Below are positions 45,141 through 53,181 of a stretch of DNA of 64,000 nt, piece by piece. How positions within the stretch are numbered: the stretch's first letter is position 1; every line of letters begins with the position of its first letter. Origin of the DNA: Streptomyces sp. A 4/2 (GTDB lineage Bacteria; Actinomycetota; Actinomycetes; Streptomycetales; Streptomycetaceae); the NCBI RefSeq assembly GCF_940670765.1, contig NZ_CALNVW010000028.1:1-64000 (forward strand). The letters are read 5' to 3'. The position numbers and the translations under genes are program-made. A model generated the notes under the pieces. That model was not told where the DNA came from. It was given only the letters and a program-made list of their open reading frames with translations, and did no database searches.

Positions 45141-45807
45141 TCACGGCCCGGCCGGGCGCACCAGCCCCGTCTCGTACGCGAAGACCGCGGCCTGGGTCCG
45201 GTCGCGCAGCCCCGACTTGACCAGGATCCGGCTCACATGGGTCTTCACCGTCTGCTCCGCGACCACCAGCCGCCCGGCGATCTCCGCGTTGGACAGCCCC
45301 TGCGCGATGAGTGACAGGACCTCGGTCTCGCGTCCGGTCAGGTCTCCTACGCGTTCCTTGAGCGGGGCGCGGGGGGCGTCGGCCATCCGGGAGAACTCGG
45401 CGATGAGGCGCTTGGTGATGTTGGGGGAGCAGGGCGTCACCGGCCGCCACCACCCGTACCGCCCGCGCGAGTTCCTCGGCCGAGGCGTCCTTCAGCAGGA
45501 ACCCGGACGCGCCCGCGCGCAGCGCCTCGTACACGTACTCGTCCAGGTCGAACGTCGTCAGGACGAGGACCTTGACGGTCGCGCCGGCCGGTCCGGTGAC
45601 CTGGCGGGTCGCCTCGATGCCGCCGATTCCGGGCATCCGGATGTCCATCAGGACGACGTCCGGGGCGAGTTCGGCCACCTTGGCCACCGCGTCGAGGCCG
45701 TCCACCGCCTGACCGACGACCTCGATGCCGGGTTCGGCGTCGAGCAGCACCGTGAACCCCTGACGGACCATCATCTGGTCGTCGGCGATCAGTACGCGGA
45801 TGGTCAT
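45141..45807 (-). pseudogene. Frameshifted NarL/LuxR-family response regulator
   Basis: Two reading frames together make one normal regulator. The first (from ATG 45807) has a receiver domain with phosphoacceptor Asp55 in VVLMDIRMPG and runs to GDALL at codon 127. The second supplies PNITKRLIAEF and the LuxR helix-turn-helix (TGRETEVLSLIAQGLSNAEI, ending VKTHVSRILVKSGLRDR). The junction is at the GGGGG run 45423-45427. Compared with the usual LL-A-P-N of this family, two bases are missing. The result is either a real inactivating frameshift or a sequence error. The start overlaps the histidine kinase stop (ATGA), so it was its cognate partner. Confidence 0.85.
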
Positions 45808-47117
45808 ACGGAATCCTCCAGGGGGAGCACGGCCACGACCTCGTACCCCCCTCCGGGGGTCGGCCCGTTGGCGAAGTCACCGCCCAGCATGGCAGCGCGC
45901 TCGCGCATACCGAGCAGCCCGTGTCCCATCCCCCGCCCGGGTACGGGAGTTCCGCCCGGCGCGGTGTTGGCGACCCGGACCGTGACCCCGGCCGACCGGT
46001 ACCCGATCTCCACCCGGGCCGTCGCGTCGGGTGCGTGACGCAGCACGTTGCTGAGCGCCTCCTGCACGATGCGGAAGACGGTCAGCTCCACACCGGGAGG
46101 GAGCGGGCGCCGTCCGCCGGTGGTCTCGGAGACGACCGTGAGCCCGGCCCCGCGTACTTTGCCGATCAGCTCGTCGAGCCGGCCCAGCGTGGGCTGGGGC
46201 GCGTGCCGCAGCCCTTCGGACGAGGCGTCCTCGGAGCGCAACACGCCCAGCACCCGCCGCAGTTCGTTCAGCGCGTCGACGGCGTTCTCGCGGATGCCCG
46301 CGAGGTTCTCCGTCAGCTCGTCGGACGGGTCCTCGACCAGATGGCGGGCCACCTGCGCCTGGATGGAGATCACCGACATGTGGTGGGCGACCACGTCGTG
46401 CAGTTCACGGGCGATGCGGTTGCGCTCCTCCAGCAGGGTGCGCCGGGCCCGTTCCTCGGCGGTCAGCCCCGCCTGGGTGACGACTTCGCTGCGGGCCACC
46501 CGCAGGCCGCGCAGCGAGGCGCCGACCACCACGGTGGCGAGGAGGACCGGGATCGCGCGCGGAGTGTCGTAGTTGTGGACCTGGGTGGTGAAGGCGCTGC
46601 AGACCAGCCCGGTCAGCAGGGTGATCGCCAACGCCTCGGCCGAGCGCCGCGGATGGACCCGCAGCGCCAGCAGGAACAGCGCCCCGCCCTGGAGGGCCAT
46701 CCCGGTCGGACTCCAGGGGAACAACAGGTCCGGGCCCACCACCGGCTCCCCGACCCGCAGGACCACGGCCGTGAGGGCCGTCATCGCCCACCAGGCGGTC
46801 AGCGGCCGGTACACCCCGGCGACCAGCGCCGCGCCCTGGAGCAGGGCGAGAAGGACGGTGTACGCGGGGATTCCGGAAACCCCGTCGTGCGGCACCATGT
46901 CCTGCACGTGGAACACCGCGACCGGCACCGCCCCGAACAGCAGGAGCATCACGAACACCGGGCGCCAGGCGGCCCATCCCGGAGTTCCCGCCGGCGGCAG
47001 CGGATCGACGGGCGCGGTCCAGAGGTCCTCGCGCAAGGTGCGCGGCAGCCTCCGCAGGGCCCCCGCCAGATGCTCCTTGTCCCACGCCTTCCCCGTCACA
47101 CGCGTCACCCTAGGCAT
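45804..47117 (-). CDS. NarL-type sensor histidine kinase
   Basis: A 437-residue membrane kinase. The N-terminal half contains several hydrophobic helices (~52-205), with no large extracellular domain. Then follow the HisKA_3 phosphoacceptor region RIARELHDVVAHHMSVISIQ with His240 and a HATPase domain (FRIVQEALSNVLRHA, then GHGLLGMRERAAML). It should autophosphorylate and pass the phosphate to the adjacent response regulator, whose gene is frameshifted here. The gene overlaps the acyltransferase stop by 8 bases and the regulator start by 4, so it belongs to a coupled operon. Short extracytoplasmic loops suggest sensing of a membrane-associated signal. Confidence 0.9.
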   Translation of the reverse strand: MPRVTRVTGKAWDKEHLAGALRRLPRTLREDLWTAPVDPLPPAGTPGWAAWRPVFVMLLLFGAVPVAVFHVQDMVPHDGVSGIPAYTVLLALLQGAALVAGVYRPLTAWWAMTALTAVVLRVGEPVVGPDLLFPWSPTGMALQGGALFLLALRVHPRRSAEALAITLLTGLVCSAFTTQVHNYDTPRAIPVLLATVVVGASLRGLRVARSEVVTQAGLTAEERARRTLLEERNRIARELHDVVAHHMSVISIQAQVARHLVEDPSDELTENLAGIRENAVDALNELRRVLGVLRSEDASSEGLRHAPQPTLGRLDELIGKVRGAGLTVVSETTGGRRPLPPGVELTVFRIVQEALSNVLRHAPDATARVEIGYRSAGVTVRVANTAPGGTPVPGRGMGHGLLGMRERAAMLGGDFANGPTPGGGYEVVAVLPLEDSV

Positions 47118-48270
47118 GCCGCGCCCCCCTGTTCACTGCCGGTACCCCTTCCCGTACGACCGTGGAGCCACGCCGCCGCCCCTGCTCGTAGGTACGGAAC
47201 GCCGTCCAGCACACCAGCAGCGCCACCGCGAACACCGGCAGCCAGGCCAGCCGGGCGTACACCCATCCCGGGCCGTCGGGGACGGTGTGCAGGCCGGGCA
47301 GCGTCCGCCCGGTGAGCATGCCGACCGCGGTGACCGCCATCATCGAGGTCTGGTGCCAGAGGAAGACCGTCATCGCGGAGAGGTTGACCAGCGCCACCGC
47401 GGCCCAGAGGGCGGGGCGGCGCAGCACCCGGCGCAGCGGACCGAGCAGCAGGACCGCCGCCCCGCACTGGGCGAGACCGAAGGCGACCGCCGCCAGCGTG
47501 GGCGGATCCAGGTTGGATATCGCGGCGCCCGGCACCCCGACCATGGAGGCCGGGTAACCGGCGAACAGAACGAGGAGAACCGTGCCGGCCGCGCCCCCGA
47601 TCAGCAGGGCCCACCCGGTCCGGCGCCCCCGCAGCCCGCCGCGTGCCCAGACCGCGCCGAGCGAGTACGGGACCAGCCAGCCGGCCGCCACATTGATCCA
47701 GCCGAGCCAGGACGGCCCGCCGAGACCGAACCGGATCAGGTCGACATGGAGCACGACGGCGACGGGCCACAGCGGGTGCACCCGGGCGACCAGCGGGGTC
47801 GCCGCGGTCAGCGCCGCGAAGACCAGCAGGAACCAGAGCGGTGACAGCACCAGCTTCAGCAGCGCGTACAGGGTGTCGAGGCCGACCCCGGAGACGAGCA
47901 TCGCGACCGAGGCCACCGCCCACACCACCAGGACGGCGGCGACCGGCCTGCTCAGCCGGGCCGTTCGGGCGCCCAGCCACTGCCCGTACGTCGTGCCCCG
48001 GGCGCGGGCCGCGGCGTAACTCCGCGTCCCCACCCGCCCGCCCACCAGGAAGAAGACCGCCAGGGTCTGGAACACCCAGGAGACCGGGGTGAGTCCGGGC
48101 ATGTGCTGGAGCGGGCTGGCGGCGTGCACGGTACCGCTGTCCACGACCAGGGCGCTCACCAGCCAGTGGCCGAGCACCACACCGAGGATGGCGAGGGCGC
48201 GCAGCGCGTCGACGGCCCGGTCACGGTCGGGCGGCGTCGCGGCATCGATGCGCCGGACGAGGTCACGCAT
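47110..48270 (-). CDS. Acyltransferase-3 family membrane protein
   Basis: A 386-residue integral membrane protein with about ten helices. It begins with the family signature RDRAVDALRALAILGVVLGH, with the conserved His in LGHW. Members O-acylate sugars, polymers or antibiotics at the membrane; the acceptor is unknown. The gene overlaps the alpha/beta-hydrolase gene upstream and the histidine kinase downstream by about 8 bases each. That coupling suggests the kinase senses the product or the envelope state affected by this enzyme; this is inference. Confidence 0.87.
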   Translation of the reverse strand: MRDLVRRIDAATPPDRDRAVDALRALAILGVVLGHWLVSALVVDSGTVHAASPLQHMPGLTPVSWVFQTLAVFFLVGGRVGTRSYAAARARGTTYGQWLGARTARLSRPVAAVLVVWAVASVAMLVSGVGLDTLYALLKLVLSPLWFLLVFAALTAATPLVARVHPLWPVAVVLHVDLIRFGLGGPSWLGWINVAAGWLVPYSLGAVWARGGLRGRRTGWALLIGGAAGTVLLVLFAGYPASMVGVPGAAISNLDPPTLAAVAFGLAQCGAAVLLLGPLRRVLRRPALWAAVALVNLSAMTVFLWHQTSMMAVTAVGMLTGRTLPGLHTVPDGPGWVYARLAWLPVFAVALLVCWTAFRTYEQGRRRGSTVVREGVPAVNRGARHA

Positions 48271-49237
48271 GACGGTCCTCCTCGGAAGGGGTCTGCCCCG
48301 AGACGATCCGGGCGAGGTTCCGCAACGGTTCGGAACCGGGTTTCAGGTAGTCGCTGTGGCTGCCGTGGCCCGCAGCGAAGACCCGGGCGCCGAACTTCGG
48401 CGAGACCGGATCGGCGCCCAGTCCGACCGTGAGGAACGGGAGCCGGAGCTGTACGTGCGGCACGTCGGAGATCCAGTCACCGCTGCTCCGGCCCGCCCAG
48501 ACGGTGGCCCGTGTGTGCAGCGCCGCGGCGCTGCTCGCCCCGGCGCCGGGGCTGCCGAACAGGACGATGTCCGACACCCCGGCCCCGAGCCCCGACGCGG
48601 CCCGGCCGCACACCACCGATCCGTAGGAATGGCACAGGACGGAGATGCGGGCGGTGGGTTCGATCGCGCCCAACTCCGCCGTGAACGTGCGCAGAGCGGG
48701 GGCGGCGGCGTTCGCGCGGCCGGGGGTCAGCACCGCGGGGCTCACCGTGCCCGGTGTCCCGTACCCGAGCCAGGCGACGACGGCGGACCCGCGGCCCAGC
48801 TCGTGCTGGAGCGCCGCGGCGCCGTTCCGGAGGCGCCCGTACCGGTCCAGGTCGGTGTCCGACCCCGGGACCAGTACGGCGATCCGCCCGGCCCGGAACA
48901 GGTCGCCGAACACCTCGGCGGTGCGACCCCCGTCGCGGCCGTCGAAGGTGAGGAAGTGACGCGCGGGCTTCGCCATGGCGCGCAGCGCGGCGGCCCGCTT
49001 CCGGTCACCGTGGGCGGTGGCCGCGTGCTCGGCCGCCACGACGTCCGCACGGGTGGCCGCGTACCGCTCGGCGAGGGTCGCGGGGGTCACCGCCCGCAGG
49101 GGTGAGAGGTGCGCCGGGGCGGGGGCCGGGACAGCCGCTGGGCGGGCCGCCCCCGACACCGGCACGGCCACCGAAGCGGTGACGAGGGCGGCGAGCAGGG
49201 CGCGGCGCAAGCGGCTGCTGCGCGGGCGGGACTCCAT
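48263..49237 (-). CDS. Secreted alpha/beta-hydrolase (DUF1023-like)
   Basis: A 324-residue protein with a signal peptide (RRALLAALVTASVAVPVSGA) and an alpha/beta-hydrolase domain of the DUF1023 type. The nucleophile elbow is CHSYGS; nearby are IAVLVPGSDTDLDRYGRL, VVAWLGYGTPG and a late GHGSHSDYL with a probable catalytic His. It is expected to hydrolyse an ester or related bond outside the cell. It is the promoter-proximal gene of the hydrolase-acyltransferase-kinase-regulator operon, so a secreted esterase is paired with a membrane acyltransferase. Confidence 0.83.
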   Translation of the reverse strand: MESRPRSSRLRRALLAALVTASVAVPVSGAARPAAVPAPAPAHLSPLRAVTPATLAERYAATRADVVAAEHAATAHGDRKRAAALRAMAKPARHFLTFDGRDGGRTAEVFGDLFRAGRIAVLVPGSDTDLDRYGRLRNGAAALQHELGRGSAVVAWLGYGTPGTVSPAVLTPGRANAAAPALRTFTAELGAIEPTARISVLCHSYGSVVCGRAASGLGAGVSDIVLFGSPGAGASSAAALHTRATVWAGRSSGDWISDVPHVQLRLPFLTVGLGADPVSPKFGARVFAAGHGSHSDYLKPGSEPLRNLARIVSGQTPSEEDRHA

Positions 49238-49411
49238 GGAGGACGGTCCTTCCGTACCGGGTGACGGTCGTGCTTTCCGGTACCGAAGTTAGGGAGCGCC
49301 CCCTGTGGCCGGCGTCCCGCGGACGGCCGAACCTTCCTGGTAGCTCTGAAGTACTACGGGGCCTACAGGGAAGGGTCGATCGGGCTCAAGAGCCGCTGTG
49401 CGCGGGCCCGT

Positions 49412-50047
49412 TCAGCGGGCCGCGGGCGATCCGGTACGGGCGGCCCGGATCCTGCGCCACCCCGCGGGCGCCCCGCTGACCAGCAGCGTCAGCGCGACCG
49501 CCACGACCACGCCCTTCCACGGCTCGTCGAACAGCGAGCCGCCGAGTATCCCGATGAGCTGGTACGCGGCGGCCCAGGCGAGACAGGCCGGTACGTCCGC
49601 GAGGGCGAACCTGCGCAGCGGCATCCCGCCGAGCAGGCAGGCCAGCATCACCGGGATCCGTCCGGCCGGCACCAGCCGGGAGAGGACCAGCACCGACTTG
49701 CTGTGCTTGTCGAGCCTCTCCTGGGTGCTCACCAGACGTGCCTGCGGGACCCGCTTGCGCAGCGCCTCCAGCCAGCGCGAACCGTTCCTGGAGTGCACGC
49801 CGCGCCGGCCGAGCCAGTACAGCGTGAGGTCCCCGAGGAACGCGGCGCAGGACGCGACGGCGAACACGAAGAGCAGGGCGAACGGGTCCGTCTGGTGCAG
49901 GGCGACCACGGCCGCCGAACTCACCAGCGCCCCCGTGGGTACCACCGGGACCAGGGACCCCAGCACCACCAGCAGGAACAGCGACGGGTAGCCGACGGCC
50001 TGCTGGGTGGACTCCGCCGGTACCTGGCTCACGAGTTCAGGGATCAC
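49412..50047 (-). CDS. DedA family membrane protein
   Basis: A 211-residue membrane protein of the DedA/SNARE-associated (VTT) family. Features are VVPVVPTGALVSSAAVV near the N-terminus, CAAFLGDLTLYWLGRRG, and the characteristic LVLSRLVPAGRIPVMLACLLGG. DedA proteins are linked to flipping of undecaprenyl phosphate or phospholipids. The GTG start overlaps the stop of the upstream MBL gene in a GTGA (50044-50047). Confidence 0.88.
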   Translation of the reverse strand: MIPELVSQVPAESTQQAVGYPSLFLLVVLGSLVPVVPTGALVSSAAVVALHQTDPFALLFVFAVASCAAFLGDLTLYWLGRRGVHSRNGSRWLEALRKRVPQARLVSTQERLDKHSKSVLVLSRLVPAGRIPVMLACLLGGMPLRRFALADVPACLAWAAAYQLIGILGGSLFDEPWKGVVVAVALTLLVSGAPAGWRRIRAARTGSPAAR

Positions 50048-50814
50048 CGGGCCACCTCGGGCCGCACCTGTTCGCCGTGCGCGAGCCGGTACACCGACAC
50101 CTCGGGCGCCAGCAGCGCCGCCTGCCGGACGAACTCGTCGCCGGGCGTGTGGAATTCGTGCGGGCGGACCCCGTCCATCCCGACCGGCCAGTACGTGCCG
50201 TAGTGCACCGGGACGGCCGAGCGCGGTCGCAGGGCCGTCAGCGCCTCGGCGGCCCGCCGCGCGTCCAGGTGTTCCTGCCCGAGGAAGGGGCCCCAGCCGC
50301 CGACCGGCAGCAGCGCCACGTCGACCTCGCCGACCGCCTCCGCCATCGTGTCGAAGAGCCCGGTGTCCCCGGCGAAGTAGGTCCGCGCCTCACCGCTGAT
50401 CACGAAGCCGAGCGCGGGCGCCCGCTGCGGCCCGAGCGGCATCCGGCGGCCGTCGTGGCGCGCGGGGACCGCCCGGACGAGCAGATCCGCGACCCGCACC
50501 TCGTCACCCGCGACGACCTCGGTGAGGTCCAGGCGGAGCCGCCGCAGCCCCGGCACGGCGCGGCTCGTGCCCCGGGGCGCGATCAACCGGGTGCCGGGTG
50601 CCAGCCGCGCCAGGGACGGCAGATGCAGATGGTCGGCGTGCAGGTGCGAGATGAGCACGGCCTGGGCGACCGTGGCTCCGGCCGGTGGCACGGCGCCGCG
50701 ACGGCGCCGGAGATGGGCCAGCCGACGGGCGAAGAGCGGGTCGGTGAGCACCCGGACACCGGAGTCCTCGACCGTACAGGTGGCATGGCCCCACCAGGTC
50801 ACATCGACCGGCAC
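50044..50814 (-). CDS. MBL-fold metal hydrolase (UlaG/NAPE-PLD-like)
   Basis: A 256-residue metallo-beta-lactamase-fold enzyme. The metal site is ISHLHADHLHL (His57, His59, Asp61, His62), with later ligands in AVPARHDGRR, YFAGDTGLFD and PVHYGTYWPVG. The N-terminal VTWWGHATCTVED is typical of the UlaG/NAPE-PLD branch. GTG 50814 follows GAGGAG at a 7-base spacing. Its stop is coupled to the DedA gene, hinting at a shared membrane-lipid substrate; this is inference. It is the second MBL protein of this branch within 6 kb. Confidence 0.87.
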   Translation of the reverse strand: MPVDVTWWGHATCTVEDSGVRVLTDPLFARRLAHLRRRRGAVPPAGATVAQAVLISHLHADHLHLPSLARLAPGTRLIAPRGTSRAVPGLRRLRLDLTEVVAGDEVRVADLLVRAVPARHDGRRMPLGPQRAPALGFVISGEARTYFAGDTGLFDTMAEAVGEVDVALLPVGGWGPFLGQEHLDARRAAEALTALRPRSAVPVHYGTYWPVGMDGVRPHEFHTPGDEFVRQAALLAPEVSVYRLAHGEQVRPEVAR

Positions 50815-51045
50815 CTGCCGTCTCCTCACGCTCGGATCCCCGGGAACTCCCGGACGTCTCGGAACCCCCGGATTCCTGTACGACCCTATGCGGCCCGGTC
50901 CGCAAATGGGGAGTGAGGCCCCGTCCACGGGAGTCCGCGGGTTCCGTGACCAGGGCTCCCCGCGGTGACCTGGTCCGACTCCGGTCCTGTGAAAAACTGG
51001 CCGGCGGGCCCGCACGGGGTCCGACGGACGTGAGGTGGCAGAGGC

Positions 51046-53118
51046 GTGGCCGCAAGGCGATGGCACAGGGTGGGCAGCGCTCTGTTCCGGGTGATCGTGG
51101 TGTGGGCGGTGTCCACCCTCACCATGCTGGTCCTCGCGGGGATCCTGCCGGACTTCAAGCTGGAGTCCGACAACGGCGACAGCGCCACCACGGTGGCGAT
51201 CACCGCCGGGTGGGGCGCCGGTGCGTTCGGACTGCTGAGCGCGCTGGTCTGGCCACTGGTCGTACGGGCACTGCTGCTCGTCCCGGCGCTCGTGCTCGGC
51301 CTGCTGGTCTTCTTCCTGAACGGCTCGCTGCTGCTGGTCGCCCTCAGCCTCATCCCGAACGGGCGCGGCGCCTCCAACCCGGAGACCGCGGTGGTCGTCG
51401 CGGCCGTGATGTCCGCCGTCGCCTCCGCCACCTCCACCTCGCTCGCGGTGCGCGACGACGAGGCGTACCGGCGACGGCTCTCCCGGCTGGCTTCCCGGCG
51501 GCGGCGCAGACAGGGCGAGGGCATGAGCCGCGGCGGGCCGCACGGCATGGTCTTCCTCCAGCTCGACGGCGTCGGCCACGCGGCGCTGCTGCGCGCGGTC
51601 GAGGACGGGCTGATGCCCACGCTCGCCGGATGGATCGGCTCCACCCACCGGCTCGACGCCTGGCGCACCGACTGGTCGAGCCAGACCGGCGCCAGCCAGC
51701 TCGGCATCCTGCACGGCTCCAACCACGACGTCCCGGCCTTCCGCTGGTACGAGAAGGACACCGGCGACGTCATGGTCTGCAACCGGCCGGCCAGCGCCGC
51801 CGAACTGCAGCGGCGGGCGGTGGAGCACTCCGGCGACGCCGGCCTGCTCATGGTGGACGGCGCGAGCCGGGGCAATCTCTTCAGCGGTGGCGCCGACGAG
51901 CTGGCCCTGGTGCTCTCGGTCGCCGCGCGGCGGGACCGGCGCCACCGCTCCCGCGCCGGCTACTTCGCGTACTTCTCGGACCCGGCCAACGCGGTACGCA
52001 CCGCGATGTCGTTCTTCGCCGAGGTCGGCCGGGAGATGGGCCAGTCGACACGGGCCCGCGCGCGTCAGGAGCAGCCACGGATCAAGCGCGGCGGTCTCTA
52101 CCCGTTCATCCGGGCCTTCGCGACCGTGGTGGAGCGCGACGTGGTGGTCACCGCGGTGATCGGCGACATGTTCGCCGGACGCACCGCGGTCTACGCCGAT
52201 CTCGTCGCGTACGACGAGGTGGCGCACCACAGCGGGCCGCGCAGCCGGGACGCGGCGAAGGTGCTGGCCCGTCTGGACCGTTCGCTGGCGATGATCGCGA
52301 AGGTCGAGGAGCACGCCCCCAGGCCGTACCGGATCGTGCTCCTCTCCGACCACGGGCAGAGCCCCGGCCAGACCTTCGAGGGGGCGTACGGCCTCACCCT
52401 GAAGGATCTGGTGCGGGCGGGCTGCGGGCTGCCGGTACCGCGCAGGGCGCAGCGCACCGAGAGCGGTTCGGAGGCGCGGGCCGCGGTGCGCGTGGCGCTG
52501 CACCGGCCGGTGCCGGCCGATGGTGAGCCGTCGCCGGAGCCGGGGTCCGACCCGGTCGTGCTGGCTTCCGGCAATCTGGGGCTGATCTCCTTCCCTGACG
52601 CGCCGGGACGGATGACCCGCGAGCAGCTGGACCGCCGCCACCCGGCGCTGCTGCCGACGCTGGCCAACCACCCGGGGATCGGGTTCCTGCTGATGGGCAG
52701 CGCCGAGCACGGTTCGGTGGTGCTCGGGGCGGGCGGCGTCGAGGTGCCGGTCGTGGAGCTGACCGACGGCGAGGGGCCGCTCGCGCCGTTCGGCCCCGGC
52801 GCGGCGGACGCCGTGCGGCGGACCGACGCCTTCCCGCACGTCGCCGACATCATGGTCAATTCGATGTACGACCCGGGGACCGGCGCCGTGCATGCCTTCG
52901 AGGGCCAGATCGGCTCGCACGGCGGCCTGGGCGGCGAGCAGTCGGCTCCCTTCCTGCTGTCGCCGCTCGCCCTCTCCGCGCCGGTACCCGAGGGCGGCGA
53001 CCTGGTCGGAGCCGAACAGGTGCACCGCGTCCTGCGGCGCTGGCTGGCCGAGGACCAGGGCCCGCAGGTTCCGCTGGGCCCCGCGACGGACGGCGCCCCC
53101 TCCGGCGAGTCCGCCTGA
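51046..53118 (+). CDS. Membrane-anchored alkaline phosphatase-superfamily protein with holin-like N-terminus
   Basis: A 690-residue protein. Residues ~10-145 hold about four hydrophobic helices in the style of the phage-holin/DUF superfamily of actinobacteria (ALFRVIVVWAVSTLTMLVLA). A basic linker SRRRRRQGEG follows. Residues ~165-690 resemble the alkaline phosphatase/phosphodiesterase fold: FLQLDGVGHAALLRA carries the first metal Asp, ADLVAYDEVAHHSG the middle site and VLLSDHGQSPG the later Asp-His pair. It probably hydrolyses phosphomono- or diesters near the membrane. The GTG start has GAGGTGG 7 bases upstream. Confidence 0.85.
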   Translation: MAARRWHRVGSALFRVIVVWAVSTLTMLVLAGILPDFKLESDNGDSATTVAITAGWGAGAFGLLSALVWPLVVRALLLVPALVLGLLVFFLNGSLLLVALSLIPNGRGASNPETAVVVAAVMSAVASATSTSLAVRDDEAYRRRLSRLASRRRRRQGEGMSRGGPHGMVFLQLDGVGHAALLRAVEDGLMPTLAGWIGSTHRLDAWRTDWSSQTGASQLGILHGSNHDVPAFRWYEKDTGDVMVCNRPASAAELQRRAVEHSGDAGLLMVDGASRGNLFSGGADELALVLSVAARRDRRHRSRAGYFAYFSDPANAVRTAMSFFAEVGREMGQSTRARARQEQPRIKRGGLYPFIRAFATVVERDVVVTAVIGDMFAGRTAVYADLVAYDEVAHHSGPRSRDAAKVLARLDRSLAMIAKVEEHAPRPYRIVLLSDHGQSPGQTFEGAYGLTLKDLVRAGCGLPVPRRAQRTESGSEARAAVRVALHRPVPADGEPSPEPGSDPVVLASGNLGLISFPDAPGRMTREQLDRRHPALLPTLANHPGIGFLLMGSAEHGSVVLGAGGVEVPVVELTDGEGPLAPFGPGAADAVRRTDAFPHVADIMVNSMYDPGTGAVHAFEGQIGSHGGLGGEQSAPFLLSPLALSAPVPEGGDLVGAEQVHRVLRRWLAEDQGPQVPLGPATDGAPSGESA

Positions 53119-53127
53119 ACGGGGACC

Positions 53128-53161
53128 GTACCGGCGCCGGAACGTCTGCCGGCGCCGGTAC
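53128..53161. terminator. Bidirectional hairpin terminator
   Basis: A perfect 13-bp stem (53128-53140 with 53149-53161) with an 8-base loop, filling the 63-base gap between the convergent phosphatase and phospholipase genes. Confidence 0.8.
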
Positions 53162-53181
53162 CCCGTCACCCCTGTCGGCGG

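Noticed and set aside
51046..51480. Prophage holin
   Set aside because: The holin-like helices are fused to a phosphatase domain and no phage genes surround them, so this is a chromosomal membrane anchor.
50839..53169. N-terminal extension of the MBL frame across the phosphatase gene on the minus strand
   Set aside because: The real MBL protein begins at GTG 50814 with a good ribosome-binding site. The extension is antisense to a motif-rich phosphatase.
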